A stretch of 56,062 nt of DNA from Deltaproteobacteria bacterium (GCA_002731275.1 PCBK01000034.1:1-56062); one strand, 5' to 3'. Shown: positions 27,212 through 36,565, counted from the stretch's first letter. Numbers and translations: made by a program. The notes: generated from the letters alone by a model not told the origin.

Positions 27212-27322
27212 AGTGGTCCTCTCGCGAAAAGGACATACGCTATCGAGGTTGGACACAAGGCCCGACCCTACGGGGAAAAATGCAATGTCATGCTCATGCG
27301 CTTACTTCGCGAGAGGACCACT
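27212..27322. mobile_element. MITE-like repeat family A, copy 1
   Basis: A 111-bp element bounded by 17-bp perfect inverted ends: AGTGGTCCTCTCGCGAA at 27212 and its reverse complement at 27306-27322. An internal hairpin arm pair (GGTTGG / CCGACC) lies near the centre. It is closely similar to 46311-46420. It has no coding capacity and no clear target duplication. Small size and inverted ends suggest a miniature transposable element or a REP-type hairpin. Confidence 0.85.
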
Positions 27323-27324
27323 TA

Positions 27325-27496
27325 GGCCATCGGATGGAAAAAAGGATACAGAAAAAGAAAGGTCCGCAGAGGTTGTTGCTGAAGCCCCAAGCATCGTGAT
27401 GCGTCGTTGCAATAGCGCTGCGATTGCGCCTTCTCATGCAAGGCCTGAGACTCCATCACCGACCCTCTTACGTACGCTTTTTTCCATCCAACGGCC
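27325..27496. mobile_element. MITE-like repeat family B, copy 1
   Basis: A ~172-bp element with ~20-bp inverted ends. The left end starts GGCCATCGGATGGAAAAAAG; the right end, reverse-complemented, starts GGCCGTTGGATGGAAAAAAG. TTA flanks both ends. It begins only two bases after family A copy 1. It resembles 35584-35740 over the ends and an internal CGTCGTTG...GCCT block. The rest of 27497-27725 is the upstream region of the YchJ-like gene; I see no gene in it. Confidence 0.7.
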
Positions 27497-27725
27497 TTAT
27501 TCCATCCTGGAAATCTTTCGATTTGGGAGCGATGTACACCTTGTCAATACTCGAATTTTTCGGGCATTGGCACATGTCTGGTGTTCCGTTTGACAACCAT
27601 TGTGGGGTATTGTACAAAAAGCAATCGCCGACCCAATTGGAATTTGATACTTACTTCGTTGTGGGAGTAGTGTATCAACTCCCTTTGGGGATCCCTCAAC
27701 CCTTGTGCCCTATATAGGAAAGTCC

Positions 27726-28148
27726 ATGTCCGCTGATATCTCTAACGAACCTTGCCCTTGTGGTGGAGGTTTATTCACTCGTTGTTGCCAACCTATTCTT
27801 CGGGAGCATAGTAAGGCTCAAACAGCAGAGCAGCTTATGCGTGCACGTTACACTTCATTTTGTAAGCAAGATCTAGACTTTCTGCTCAAGAGCTATCTCA
27901 CGACCAAGCCCAAAGAAACGATCATCACTAACTTCAACAAAATGTTTCGCGAACGAAGTTGGGTCCGCTTGGAGATTCAAGAGTGTGTCGATGGTCTTGC
28001 GTCCGACCAGACAGGGATTGTTCAGTTTCTCGCGGTGTACACGACACATGATGACCCTGAGACAGAGCAATGGGCTCATGAGCGCTCATCATTCACAAAA
28101 GAAGAGGATGGGTGTTGGTATTTTCGAAGCTCTGAACGACCCACCTAA
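27726..28148 (+). CDS. YchJ-like UPF0225 protein
   Basis: A 140-residue protein of the YchJ/UPF0225 family. The N-terminal cysteine motif EPCPCGGGLFTRCCQPIL is the SEC-C-like zinc-binding module. The conserved MRARYTSFCKQDLDFLLKSY segment follows, then an NTF2-like beta-rich body (VQFLAVYTT, SSFTKEEDGCWYF). Function is not established; SEC-C motifs in other proteins bind zinc and partner proteins. AGGAAAG precedes ATG 27726. It is the first gene after the repeat-filled gap and precedes the two-component system by 92 bases. The C-terminus is slightly shorter than E. coli YchJ. Confidence 0.88.
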   Translation: MSADISNEPCPCGGGLFTRCCQPILREHSKAQTAEQLMRARYTSFCKQDLDFLLKSYLTTKPKETIITNFNKMFRERSWVRLEIQECVDGLASDQTGIVQFLAVYTTHDDPETEQWAHERSSFTKEEDGCWYFRSSERPT

Positions 28149-28240
28149 AGTATGAAGAAAGTGTAAAAGAGCTTTCGTCGTTGGGGTGTGGTGTTTATGC
28201 TCATGTGAGGCATGTATGGTTTCAAAAGGAGGCATCCCAC

Positions 28241-28984
28241 ATGGCGCAATTACTATTGATCGAAGACGACATCGCTCTTGCAGAGACAACGTGCGAGTAT
28301 CTGGAGAACTTTGGTTTCTCTGTTCGTCATGCTGCAGATGGACAGGCCGGCCTCGACGCAGTCGAGGCGCAACTTCCAGAGCTTATCCTGCTCGACTTGA
28401 TGCTCCCTCATGTCGATGGTTTGGAGATCTGTCGAAGACTGCGCGCTGATGATGAGACCAAATCCGTTCCCATCCTGATGCTGACTGCGAGAGACGATGA
28501 AACCGATCGCGTTGTGGGCCTGGAGTTGGGGGCCGATGATTATCTCAGCAAGCCATACAGTCTTCGTGAACTCGTTGCCAGGATTAGAGCGATCCTAAGG
28601 CGTGTTGAGATGATGCAGAGCGAGACGCTTGATGCCCCAAAAGATGCGCCTGTGCCCTCCGAAGATATCATCCATTTCGAACACCTCACCATCAATCGTC
28701 TGTCCCGCTTTGTCGAATTATACGAGCAGTCTATTGAGTTTACTGCGACCGAGTTTGAGCTGTTGTGGTTGCTCGCGACGCGACCCGGACAGGTGCTCAG
28801 TCGTGAACAATTACTCGATCAAGTCCGTGGTCGCGAATTTGAAGTTTTTGATCGTTCAATCGATGTACACATCAGCAAGCTGCGAAAAAAACTCGAAAAA
28901 AATCCCAAACAACCAACGCTGATCAAGACCGTATGGGGTGTCGGCTATCGTTTTGAGCCCGAGACCCTGAAGGAAGAGAGTTGA
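28241..28984 (+). CDS. OmpR/PhoB-type response regulator
   Basis: A 247-residue two-component response regulator. The receiver domain (~1-120) has the acidic pocket (LIEDDI), phospho-accepting aspartate in LILLDLMLP, the switch threonine in ILMLTARDDE, and the lysine in DDYLSKPYS. A ~25-residue linker leads to a winged-helix DNA-binding domain (~150-240) ending KTVWGVGYRFE. AAGGAGG precedes ATG 28241. The stop overlaps the histidine kinase start (TGATG), so the two are translationally coupled and surely partners. Targets are unknown; no direct-repeat site was identified nearby. Confidence 0.95.
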   Translation: MAQLLLIEDDIALAETTCEYLENFGFSVRHAADGQAGLDAVEAQLPELILLDLMLPHVDGLEICRRLRADDETKSVPILMLTARDDETDRVVGLELGADDYLSKPYSLRELVARIRAILRRVEMMQSETLDAPKDAPVPSEDIIHFEHLTINRLSRFVELYEQSIEFTATEFELLWLLATRPGQVLSREQLLDQVRGREFEVFDRSIDVHISKLRKKLEKNPKQPTLIKTVWGVGYRFEPETLKEES

Positions 28985-30678
28985 TGTTCCGCGGAAAGCA
29001 TCGCCATAAACGAAGGCATCGAAAACACCGAAAAAAACATGGCTGCAAAAGGGGTCTACTCAAACACCTGTATCGCACACTGAAAGAATGGATCACTGCG
29101 CGGCTATATCGGAAGATGGTGTTTGGTTTCTTTGCCGTTTTGATCGCGCTGTTGATCTTTGCGACGGCGATCGTCGGCTGGATCTATGGTCGGCATATGA
29201 GAGCCCTGATCAGACAACGATTCATGGCCCAAACGCTGATCGAGGTCGAACACCTTCGTAGCGATCTGATGGCTGTGAAGAAAGTCTCTACAAGACCTGC
29301 ACTGCGGCCTGTTCAAAAAGAGAAGGTGCCATTTTCATCGAGAAAGGCACAATACGATCCTTGGGTTCCTGTGCTCAAAAGGCGGATGAAGGAGACCGCG
29401 CTGTTGCTTGGCGCGCGGGTCAGCATCAAGCTCCCTGACGGTCGATGTTTATTACAAGCACAACCTCCCAAAGGCTTGATCTACAAACACGAAGATATTG
29501 TGCGTGGAGGGTGGGGGAAATCCCACTGGCGAATCAAACCGAAATCCCTCACAATGCATCGGCTGGGTGCGCTCTCTCGTGTGCGCTTCCACTCGTCTCG
29601 TGACGGTCAATGCCTTTACATGAAGGGAGGACGATGGAAACGACACTGGCATCGTAAGCGCCTTCAAAAAAGTGGTCTTTTGCGGACCTATCCTATCCTC
29701 GGTGGCCAACTTCGAGTTACCTATCATCTGCTCTCGCCCTTTCCCAAAAAAGCTGGCGGGATCTTATTTGGTGTCTATCTGTCCATGTTGTTTCTCGGGA
29801 CCGCATTGCTCACTGTGCCTCTTAGTCGGAATATCACACAGTATTTGAGAGAGCTGCGTGAATCTGTTCAAAAGATTCAACAGGGAGATCTCGACCAAGA
29901 GGTCATCGTAAAGGGACACGATGAAGTCAGTGATCTCGCCCTCGCTATCGAAGATATGCGTGTATCTCTTGAAACCCTCAGCAAAGAGCGAAAGGCTTTG
30001 TTGTCAGACGTCTCCCACGAGATACGTACGCCACTTGCGCGGATTCGCACTGTCGCAGAGTCGATCGCCGATGGTCTGATGAGAGAACCTGAGCGTTTGA
30101 CAAAGGCGATGGATGGGATCTGTGCACAAGTCGATGAGGTCGGTCAATTGCTCGGTGATTTGATCGATATTGCGCGCTTTGAGTTGCCCGACCAGCGATT
30201 GGATTACACAACAGTCGATCTACAACAGGTCCTCAAAGAGATGCTCAGTCACCTCGAACCTGCCACCAACAGTCACTCCCTTCAGTTACACCTACCTTCC
30301 AAAACCCTCCCGCTGATCGAGGTGGATTTGCGACGCTTTCGTCAGGTCGTGAACAATATCCTCCAAAACGCCATCCGCTATTCACCTGAGGGAGGCACTG
30401 TGAGCGTGGATGTCCATTACGACGAAGATGAGGACATGATGTGTCTTGAGATCAGCGATCAAGGTCCAGGGATCCCAGAGGAAGAGCGTGAGAAGATCTT
30501 TGAGCGTCTATATCGCGTCGATCCATCCCGTTCAAGACAGACTGGCGGGATGGGTTTGGGGCTCGCGATTACAAAGAAGATCGTCCAGGCACACGGTGGG
30601 GAGATTGGTGTGAAAGACGCGCCTAGTGGGGGGGCGTTGTTTTGGGTGATGCTCCCTGTTGGACGAGAGGAGCCATAG
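28984..30678 (+). CDS. Membrane sensor histidine kinase with His/Arg-rich N-terminus
   Basis: A 564-residue inner-membrane sensor kinase. The cytoplasmic N-terminus is extraordinary: six histidines and about fifteen Lys/Arg in the first 28 residues. The first membrane helix is ~46-67 (FGFFAVLIALLIFATAIVGW). A ~190-residue periplasmic sensor domain follows, also very basic, then a second helix (ILFGVYLSMLFLGTALL). A HAMP segment (~285-330) leads to the phospho-accepting histidine in DVSHEIRTPLARIR and an ATPase domain with DQGPGIPEEE (G1) and GMGLGLAITKKI (G2). Start ATG 28984 overlaps the regulator's stop. The histidine-rich tail could bind metal or acidic lipid; this is inference only. Confidence 0.93.
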   Translation: MFRGKHRHKRRHRKHRKKHGCKRGLLKHLYRTLKEWITARLYRKMVFGFFAVLIALLIFATAIVGWIYGRHMRALIRQRFMAQTLIEVEHLRSDLMAVKKVSTRPALRPVQKEKVPFSSRKAQYDPWVPVLKRRMKETALLLGARVSIKLPDGRCLLQAQPPKGLIYKHEDIVRGGWGKSHWRIKPKSLTMHRLGALSRVRFHSSRDGQCLYMKGGRWKRHWHRKRLQKSGLLRTYPILGGQLRVTYHLLSPFPKKAGGILFGVYLSMLFLGTALLTVPLSRNITQYLRELRESVQKIQQGDLDQEVIVKGHDEVSDLALAIEDMRVSLETLSKERKALLSDVSHEIRTPLARIRTVAESIADGLMREPERLTKAMDGICAQVDEVGQLLGDLIDIARFELPDQRLDYTTVDLQQVLKEMLSHLEPATNSHSLQLHLPSKTLPLIEVDLRRFRQVVNNILQNAIRYSPEGGTVSVDVHYDEDEDMMCLEISDQGPGIPEEEREKIFERLYRVDPSRSRQTGGMGLGLAITKKIVQAHGGEIGVKDAPSGGALFWVMLPVGREEP

Positions 30679-30768
30679 GGGACTGGGGATTGACCCTTGT
30701 GATTCAGCGATGTATACCTCATAGGCGAGATTGTTGCGTTGTTGATTCATCTTTGCTTGGGGAACATC

Positions 30769-32205
30769 ATGTCGTCCAAAAAACAGAAGCCATCCTCACA
30801 ATCCTCGTCTTCTGCTGCACCTGAACAGGTCAAAGCTGTCGTAGAGCCATTCCCAAATGCGTTCCTCATTACGTTGGTCGTCGCTGTGATCGCGGGACTT
30901 GGTGGGAGCTGGTTGTTCCGACCCAAAGCGACAAGCACACCCCCAACACAGCGCAATCGTGCGAATGTGCTTGATCCTGCGAATGGTACCTCCAACGGGG
31001 CCACAGCCGCGCCGAAAAACCTCAAAGACAAACTCAAACAACTCGATGACGCGAGGCGCGCAAATGAGAAGCGTCTCCAAGATATGCAACAAAGACAAAG
31101 TGATGTAGAGATGCGCTATCAGGCGCTCAAAAAGCGAGAAGCTTCCAGCCAAAAACAACTCGCAGGCCTGTTGAAACGCGAGAGACTTCGACAAAAACGA
31201 GAAACAGAGGGGCGGAAGAAGCTCGCGACACTTCAAAAGCAAAATGTCGAGCTTTCACAACGCCTGCAACAGGTGAGAGAACAACAAGAGCGCTCACAAA
31301 AGGAAGCGGCGCAATTTGCACGAGCATTCCAGACATTGCAAAAGAAGACCCAAAATCTCCCTCAATTACGCGCTCGTGTCGTCAAAATGATGCAGGAGAT
31401 GAAGACAAACAACAAACAAACACAGCAACAACTGCAGCGCCTCTCGAAGCTCGATTTGGGACTCAAAGATGTACGCAAGCAGACACGTTTGCTGCGAGGT
31501 GTCCAACGAGATCAACAGGGAAAAATGAACGCCCTCGCCCAAACTGATCGGACGCTGGCGGCCAAACTCAAAGGTGTGCAAAAGACTGTTGGGGCGCTCT
31601 CTACAGACTTCCAAAAACAACAACTGCGGACTGTAAAGCAAGCCCATAAGCTCGCAACGTTACAAAAGATATTGCTACCTCTGCCCAAACAACTCAAGCA
31701 GGTCAAAGAAAACATTCAGCGCCATCAAAAGGGACTCTTACTCGCTTCGAAAACACTGCGGGCACTACACTCACAATCCCTCAAGCTCTCCAAGCAATTG
31801 ACTGACCACAAACAACAGATCAAGAAGATCGGTAAGACCGTCCCCTCCATGCAGGGCACACTCAAAAAGTTGACCAAGAAAGTCGATCAGCACCAAGGGA
31901 AGCTCAAGAAAGTCGGTCAGATCGTAGAACCCATGCAAAAGCAGATCTTGTTTTTGCAGCAAAAGACACACTGGGTGACCAAACAGATCCATACGCTTGA
32001 CCAAAGGAGCCACAACTCCGAACAAAACCTCGCCAAGTTGCGCTCCAAGTTAAACCCACTGCTCTCACAGCTCAAGACATTGCGCAAAACGAGCGCTACC
32101 TTTTCCCATAAAATCAACGCTCTCGACAAACAAATCAAAGCCCTTAAGCGTCAATTTGATCGCCCCATTGGAAATGGCTTTGATCCTGGCAACCTCCGTA
32201 AATAA
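30769..32205 (+). CDS. Membrane-anchored long coiled-coil protein
   Basis: A 478-residue protein: a Ser/Gln-rich N-terminus, one membrane helix (~28-48, AFLITLVVAVIAGLGGSWLF), then about 400 residues of nearly uninterrupted Gln/Lys/Leu heptads typical of an extended coiled coil projecting into the periplasm. The sequence is highly basic and low in complexity, so family assignment is unreliable; it resembles filament-like or tape-measure-like scaffolds only in composition. GGGGAA precedes ATG 30769. The stop is nine bases before dusB, suggesting cotranscription, though a shared role is not evident. Confidence 0.75.
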   Translation: MSSKKQKPSSQSSSSAAPEQVKAVVEPFPNAFLITLVVAVIAGLGGSWLFRPKATSTPPTQRNRANVLDPANGTSNGATAAPKNLKDKLKQLDDARRANEKRLQDMQQRQSDVEMRYQALKKREASSQKQLAGLLKRERLRQKRETEGRKKLATLQKQNVELSQRLQQVREQQERSQKEAAQFARAFQTLQKKTQNLPQLRARVVKMMQEMKTNNKQTQQQLQRLSKLDLGLKDVRKQTRLLRGVQRDQQGKMNALAQTDRTLAAKLKGVQKTVGALSTDFQKQQLRTVKQAHKLATLQKILLPLPKQLKQVKENIQRHQKGLLLASKTLRALHSQSLKLSKQLTDHKQQIKKIGKTVPSMQGTLKKLTKKVDQHQGKLKKVGQIVEPMQKQILFLQQKTHWVTKQIHTLDQRSHNSEQNLAKLRSKLNPLLSQLKTLRKTSATFSHKINALDKQIKALKRQFDRPIGNGFDPGNLRK

Positions 32206-32214
32206 GAACGACAT

Positions 32215-33330
32215 ATGAAAGACATGACAACCTCTGCTTCTATCACCCACATGACACTTACTCTACCTGAAGAACTCCGCACTCGTGAACCCCTTGAGAT
32301 CGGTGGTGTCGTGTGTGATCCACCTGTCATCCTCGCGCCCATGGCCGCTGTGACCAACCCTCCATTCCGTCTGATTTGTCGTGAGATGGGGGCTGGGATG
32401 GTTGTGACGGAGATGGTCTCAGCCCGTTCACTCGTCAATGAACCTGTCAAGCAACGTTGGCGTCTCGATATCCGCGAAGATGAACATCCTGTCTGTGTAC
32501 AGCTTTTTGGCGGTGATCCTGACGAAATGGCGAGGGCTGCGGCGCTTGTCGAAGATGTCGGTGCTGATATGGTCGACATCAACATGGGCTGTCCTATGAA
32601 GAAGGTCGTCCAAAGTGGCTATGGCGCTGCGCTGCTCAAAGATCCCGGAAAAGTCGAAAGAATGGTCAAGGCGATGACGGACGCTGTCGATATCCCTGTG
32701 ACTGTGAAAATGCGGGCTGGTTGGGAAGATACCAACGCCTGTGACGTCGCGAGAGCTGTCGAGAATGGCGGTGGAGCAGCCGTAACCATTCATGGTCGTA
32801 CAAGACAAGATATGTTTGAGGGGCTGCCTGATCTGGACATCATCGCGACGTTAAAAGAAACAGTGGCGATCCCAGTCATTGGTAATGGTGACGTGAGGGA
32901 CGTGCAGAGCGCCAGAGAGATGTTGATGAAGACCAGCTGTGACGCCGTGATGGTCGCACGTGGTTGTATGGGCTATCCCTGGATTTTTCGTGAATTGGCT
33001 GCGGCTTTTTCAGGTCGTCCGATCCCAGGCGAGCCAGACATCGAAGAGCGACGACGTGTGATGTTCCTCCATCTCGATTTGTATATGGAGACCTATGGGT
33101 TACGCAAGACGATGTTGGAGATCCGCAAACATCTTTTGTGGTACTTCAAGGGGACGCCAGGCGAGAGAGAGCTGAAGCGACGCTTCTCTTCGTTTGTCGA
33201 TGTGTCTTCTGTAAGGGGTGCGATTGAGGCGGCGATAGAAGCCTGTCTTTGTACTGATGAGGTGGTGACCTTTCCTCGTGGGTTAAAAAAACATCCAAAC
33301 CGTCGACAAGCAGAGAAAAAATGTGCTTGA
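32215..33330 (+). CDS. dusB: tRNA-dihydrouridine synthase (DusB type)
   Basis: A 371-residue FMN-dependent tRNA-dihydrouridine synthase, which reduces uridines in the tRNA D-loop. Signatures are the opening LAPMAAVTNPPFRLICRE, VQLFGGDPDEM, the catalytic cysteine in VDINMGCPMKKV, the KMRAGW motif, VTIHGRTRQDMFEG, and the FMN-phosphate motif IGNGDVRD plus VMVARGCMGYPWIF. The C-terminal helical domain (~280-360) is present. The sequence fits DusB better than DusA or DusC, though the subfamily call is by eye. It lies nine bases after the coiled-coil gene. Confidence 0.94.
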   Translation: MKDMTTSASITHMTLTLPEELRTREPLEIGGVVCDPPVILAPMAAVTNPPFRLICREMGAGMVVTEMVSARSLVNEPVKQRWRLDIREDEHPVCVQLFGGDPDEMARAAALVEDVGADMVDINMGCPMKKVVQSGYGAALLKDPGKVERMVKAMTDAVDIPVTVKMRAGWEDTNACDVARAVENGGGAAVTIHGRTRQDMFEGLPDLDIIATLKETVAIPVIGNGDVRDVQSAREMLMKTSCDAVMVARGCMGYPWIFRELAAAFSGRPIPGEPDIEERRRVMFLHLDLYMETYGLRKTMLEIRKHLLWYFKGTPGERELKRRFSSFVDVSSVRGAIEAAIEACLCTDEVVTFPRGLKKHPNRRQAEKKCA

Positions 33331-33357
33331 GGTAAGTGGAGGGATGGAGGTTCAAAG

Positions 33358-33429
33358 GTTTGGGTGAAAAAGTAGGGTGTGATATTTTGTGTCCTCAGGG
33401 GAAAGAGTAGATATCCAGAGCGCCCAAAC
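33358..33429. repeat. Small inverted-end repeat family D, copy 1
   Basis: A ~72-bp element starting GTTTGGGTGAAAAA and ending CGCCCAAAC, so its ends are inverted. It shares the start and the 17-mer AGGGTGTGATATTTTGT with the reverse complement of 41864-41905. It sits between dusB and the acyltransferase gene. A weaker third resemblance may lie at 38158-38195. Confidence 0.55.
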
Positions 33430-33532
33430 AAATGTCTCTTGTGGTTTCGTAGGCATCTTGAATTGGTGAGGCTAATGAACCTTGTCCATGATATGGGTGT
33501 TCTATATCCCTCGACATTGTGGAAGTTTGAAT

Positions 33533-35575
33533 ATGAAGTATCGCCCTGATATTGATGGATTACGTGCGATCGCGATCATCCCTGTTGTAGTGTTTCATGC
33601 CTCTCTGCCTGTTTTCTCCTCCAATGTGGGAGAAGACGCTGTCGGTTTTCTCTCAGGCGGCTTTGTTGGGGTGGATATCTTCTTCGTGATATCAGGTTTT
33701 TTGATCACCTCGTTGATATGGCAGGAGGTCACAGCGGGGACATTCTCGTTTCTTCGCTTTTATGAACGTCGAGCCCGTCGGCTATTACCGGCATTATATG
33801 CGATGATGCTCACCTCGTTGGGGCTTGGTGTGTGTCTGTTATACGCTGATGAGATGAAAGCCTTGGCAGCGTCTGTGTTTTCTGCGCTTTGTTTTGCGGC
33901 GAATATTCACTTCTTTATGGAGGTCAATTACTTCGCGTCATCTGTCGAGTTCATGCCGATGTTGCACAATTGGTCGTTGGCTGTGGAGGAACAGTTTTAT
34001 GTGTTGTGGCCTTTTGTGCTCTTTGCGGGATGGTCACTGACTCACAAATTCAAGAGGCGAAGGCTGGCGTTTTGGGCGGGGGGTGCGCTCATTCTTTTGT
34101 CATTTGGGGCTTCAGTGTGGGGTGTGTTGTCTGCACCGAGTGCTGGATTTTATTTCTTGCCATTTCGTCTCTGGGAGCTCGCGGTTGGAGGGTTGTTGGC
34201 GTTTGTGATGATCGAGTACGAAGAGGCAGTCACCACGAGTATCTCAGGGTGGAGAGGGGAGCTTTCGTTCTGGGTGGGCTGTGTGGGGATGTGTCTGCCG
34301 ATGTTTGTCCTCGATCACACCTCTTCTTTTCCTGGGTTTCATGCGCTGCCTGTGGTCTTTGGCGCTGTGCTCGTGCTCGCCTCAGGAGGCCAACCTGGAC
34401 ATCGTTCCAGTCGCCTTTTGACTGTCGGGCCGCTCGTTTGGATTGGCAAAATCTCGTACAGTTTGTATTTGATCCACTGGCCACTGTTTTCGTTTTTTCG
34501 GATCTACAGACAGAGGACGTACCTGCTTTTGTGGGAAGGGCTGAGCTTGATATGTCTTTCCATTGTGCTGGCTGTCTGTAGCTACCATTTGATCGAGAAT
34601 CCTGTTCGCTACAGAGCGTCTCGGTCTTTTGTCTTTCACTTTGCAGCCTCTGGTGGTGTGTTGCTCATGTTGCTCTCTGTGGGAGTGTTGTACGCAGGAG
34701 GGGTCTCTTTACGCAAACCGATGCCTACGTATGCGAGAAGCCACAAGGTGATGTGGCGATGGCCATGTCAGGAGCGTTTGGTGAAGGGGTTGGCCTCACA
34801 AAAGGTCTGCATCTTCGGCGAGTCTTGGGAGACTGCGAAGAAGCGGATTGTGCTGTGGGGGGATTCACACGCCGAGCATTACGCTCCGCTTGTGAAGCGA
34901 GCGCTCGCAGGACGTGATATGTCCGTGCTGTTGTGGAAGAGAAGTCCTCCTCATATCGATCACATTGGCGTCAAAAGATGGCTGAAGGGTTCATTGGCGT
35001 TTTCACAGGCTGCGGGGAAAAGGCACGAAGAGATGCTTCGTTGGCTTCGGACTCATCACCGAAAAGTCGATATGCTGCTCCTCGCAGGTGCGTGGACTGG
35101 GTATGTGAAAGATCTATTCGTGCATAATTGGCGCAAAAGGAGCCGGGAGCGTGGTCGTTTCTTGACAATGAAGGGGCTCTCCACGTTGATCGGCAAGTTA
35201 GACGCAAAGCTACCTGTGTTCATCTTCGCTGAGATCCCTCGTCCAAACGTCAGGTTGGTTCGTTGTGTGTTCGAAGATGTGCGGAGGAGCAATCCATTGT
35301 GTAAAGGGCTCCCTCGTGCTCGGATTGACCGTTGGCATCAGCCGATGAACGCTGCTCTGCAGCGTTTGGTCATGCGCTTTAAAAATGTGCGTATGCTCAA
35401 CGCCGTCGAGAAACTGTGTTCAAAACAGCGCTGTCCAGTGTTTGTGCGTGGACGGATTCTGTACAGCGATGCCAACCATCTGAGGCGAAATTTTCGCAAA
35501 GATGAGCTGGATGTATTGGTGGGGAAGTTGGGGTTGCGAGAGATGTTATTGCAGGTTTTGAAGGGGGGTGTATGA
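33533..35575 (+). CDS. OafA/YrhL-type membrane acyltransferase with C-terminal SGNH domain
   Basis: A 680-residue inner-membrane O-acyltransferase that modifies surface polysaccharide or peptidoglycan. The Acyl_transf_3 part (~1-390) begins with the diagnostic YRPDIDGLRAIAIIPVVVFH, which carries the active-site His. It continues with FFVISGFLITSLI, FYERRARRLLPAL and the NWSLAVEEQFYVLWP block, over about ten membrane helices. The C-terminal ~290 residues form a periplasmic SGNH hydrolase-like domain (nucleophile motif WGDSHAEHY, late Asp-His in YSDANHLRRNF). GGAAG precedes ATG 33533; an earlier in-frame ATG at 33482 lacks support. It may decorate the polysaccharide made by the cluster 3.3 kb downstream, but it is not in that operon. 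Confidence 0.93.
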   Translation: MKYRPDIDGLRAIAIIPVVVFHASLPVFSSNVGEDAVGFLSGGFVGVDIFFVISGFLITSLIWQEVTAGTFSFLRFYERRARRLLPALYAMMLTSLGLGVCLLYADEMKALAASVFSALCFAANIHFFMEVNYFASSVEFMPMLHNWSLAVEEQFYVLWPFVLFAGWSLTHKFKRRRLAFWAGGALILLSFGASVWGVLSAPSAGFYFLPFRLWELAVGGLLAFVMIEYEEAVTTSISGWRGELSFWVGCVGMCLPMFVLDHTSSFPGFHALPVVFGAVLVLASGGQPGHRSSRLLTVGPLVWIGKISYSLYLIHWPLFSFFRIYRQRTYLLLWEGLSLICLSIVLAVCSYHLIENPVRYRASRSFVFHFAASGGVLLMLLSVGVLYAGGVSLRKPMPTYARSHKVMWRWPCQERLVKGLASQKVCIFGESWETAKKRIVLWGDSHAEHYAPLVKRALAGRDMSVLLWKRSPPHIDHIGVKRWLKGSLAFSQAAGKRHEEMLRWLRTHHRKVDMLLLAGAWTGYVKDLFVHNWRKRSRERGRFLTMKGLSTLIGKLDAKLPVFIFAEIPRPNVRLVRCVFEDVRRSNPLCKGLPRARIDRWHQPMNAALQRLVMRFKNVRMLNAVEKLCSKQRCPVFVRGRILYSDANHLRRNFRKDELDVLVGKLGLREMLLQVLKGGV

Positions 35576-35583
35576 GGCGGGTT

Positions 35584-35740
35584 AGGCCAAAAGATGAAAA
35601 AAGGAATACGTGAGGGCTTGGGTGAAGGCGAGCAAGTTCGCCGTTCGTCGTTGGCAGAGCGTTGCTATGCCGCCTCCTCACGCCTGCTTGCTGGCTCTTG
35701 AGCCTGCGCCCCTACGTATGCTTTTTTCGATCTTCTGACC
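35584..35740. mobile_element. MITE-like repeat family B, copy 2
   Basis: A ~157-bp element with imperfect inverted ends (left GGCCAAAAGATGAAAAAAGG; right, reverse-complemented, GGTCAGAAGATCGAAAAAAG). Both ends continue into a TACGT-type block. TTA flanks each side. It shares the ends and an internal CGTCGTTG...GCC block with 27325-27496. It fills the gap between the acyltransferase stop and the small basic protein stop. Confidence 0.65.
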
Positions 35741-35950
35741 TTAGAGTTTGATGTTGGCGTTTTTCAGCTCTGCTTCGTACCACTTGGCGATCGAGTACCT
35801 GACGACGTAGCGTCCATTCTCTTGATCGACGAGCACATGAGAGATGTGTTCATGTGTTCGCAGCAAAGTGGCGCGTGAACGGGCTTCACGTCCGCTCTCG
35901 AAGCTCTCTTTTTTCTTGGACCAGTAACCTTTGACTCGTTGACGTTTCAT
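35741..35950 (-). CDS. Small basic protein of unknown function
   Basis: A 69-residue protein, Lys/Arg-rich at the N-terminus (KRQRVKGYWSKKKE) with a more ordinary second half (HVLVDQENGRYVVRYSIAKWYEAEL). No cysteines, signal or membrane segment. GGAG eight bases before ATG 35950 supports this start; upstream in-frame sequence looks non-coding. No family is recognised. Nucleic-acid binding would fit the charge but is not shown. Confidence 0.55.
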   Translation of the reverse strand: MKRQRVKGYWSKKKESFESGREARSRATLLRTHEHISHVLVDQENGRYVVRYSIAKWYEAELKNANIKL

Positions 35951-36565
35951 CTTGGAAACTCCGTTTCGTTTGGGTGTAGAGCTTCCCTGCATCGCAATCC
36001 GCACGGGTGCATGTCTTGTTTGTGTGGTGGAGCTGGTGTGGATTGGATGGGGGAGGCTGACAAAGAGATGAGTGGGTTGTGGATCCGTGCCCTGAAAAGT
36101 CGCGCATATGTTTGGACTTTTTACTTTTTGAGATGACGGGCATGTCGACGGACGACGCGGATCATCTGGACTCACACGTATGGGGTATCAGCACATCATT
36201 CCCATCACTGAGAGTTACATGAACTCAGTGACGTTTTTCTCGACTATCAAAGTCGGAGAAACAGATGCGCGATCCATTTGTGGAGGGATAACTCATCACT
36301 CTCCCAGGCCTCCTATGTTGTTGGATCTCGACGATCCTGTTGGGTTGAGGGGGGACGCAGATCTTTACTTTGGATCTTGCGTTTGCAGTCAACATACGTG
36401 TGAAGGTGTTGTGGGGTTCATTCTTTTTCTCTCCACTGGCCTGAGGTATGGCTTGACGTTCGCTGGTCTTTTCTCTACCATCAAGGGCCATTGAACTGGA
36501 AACCAAGAGAATGAGCCGATTGAAGCGATAAAGTGGGCTTTTGAGAAAACGGAGGTGTGAAGCTG
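35951..36565. other. Intergenic region between divergent genes
   Basis: A 615-base gap between the small basic protein (left-reading) and the Arg/Tyr-repeat lipoprotein (right-reading), so it should hold both promoters. I see no supported gene. One hairpin, CACTGAG-n11-CTCAGTG at 36206-36230 followed by ACGTTTTT, looks terminator-like on the plus strand, although no plus-strand gene ends before it. Confidence 0.45.

Noticed and set aside
36206-36235. Intrinsic terminator on the plus strand
   Set aside because: No plus-strand gene ends before it and the stem is only seven bases; kept as a note on the intergenic region.
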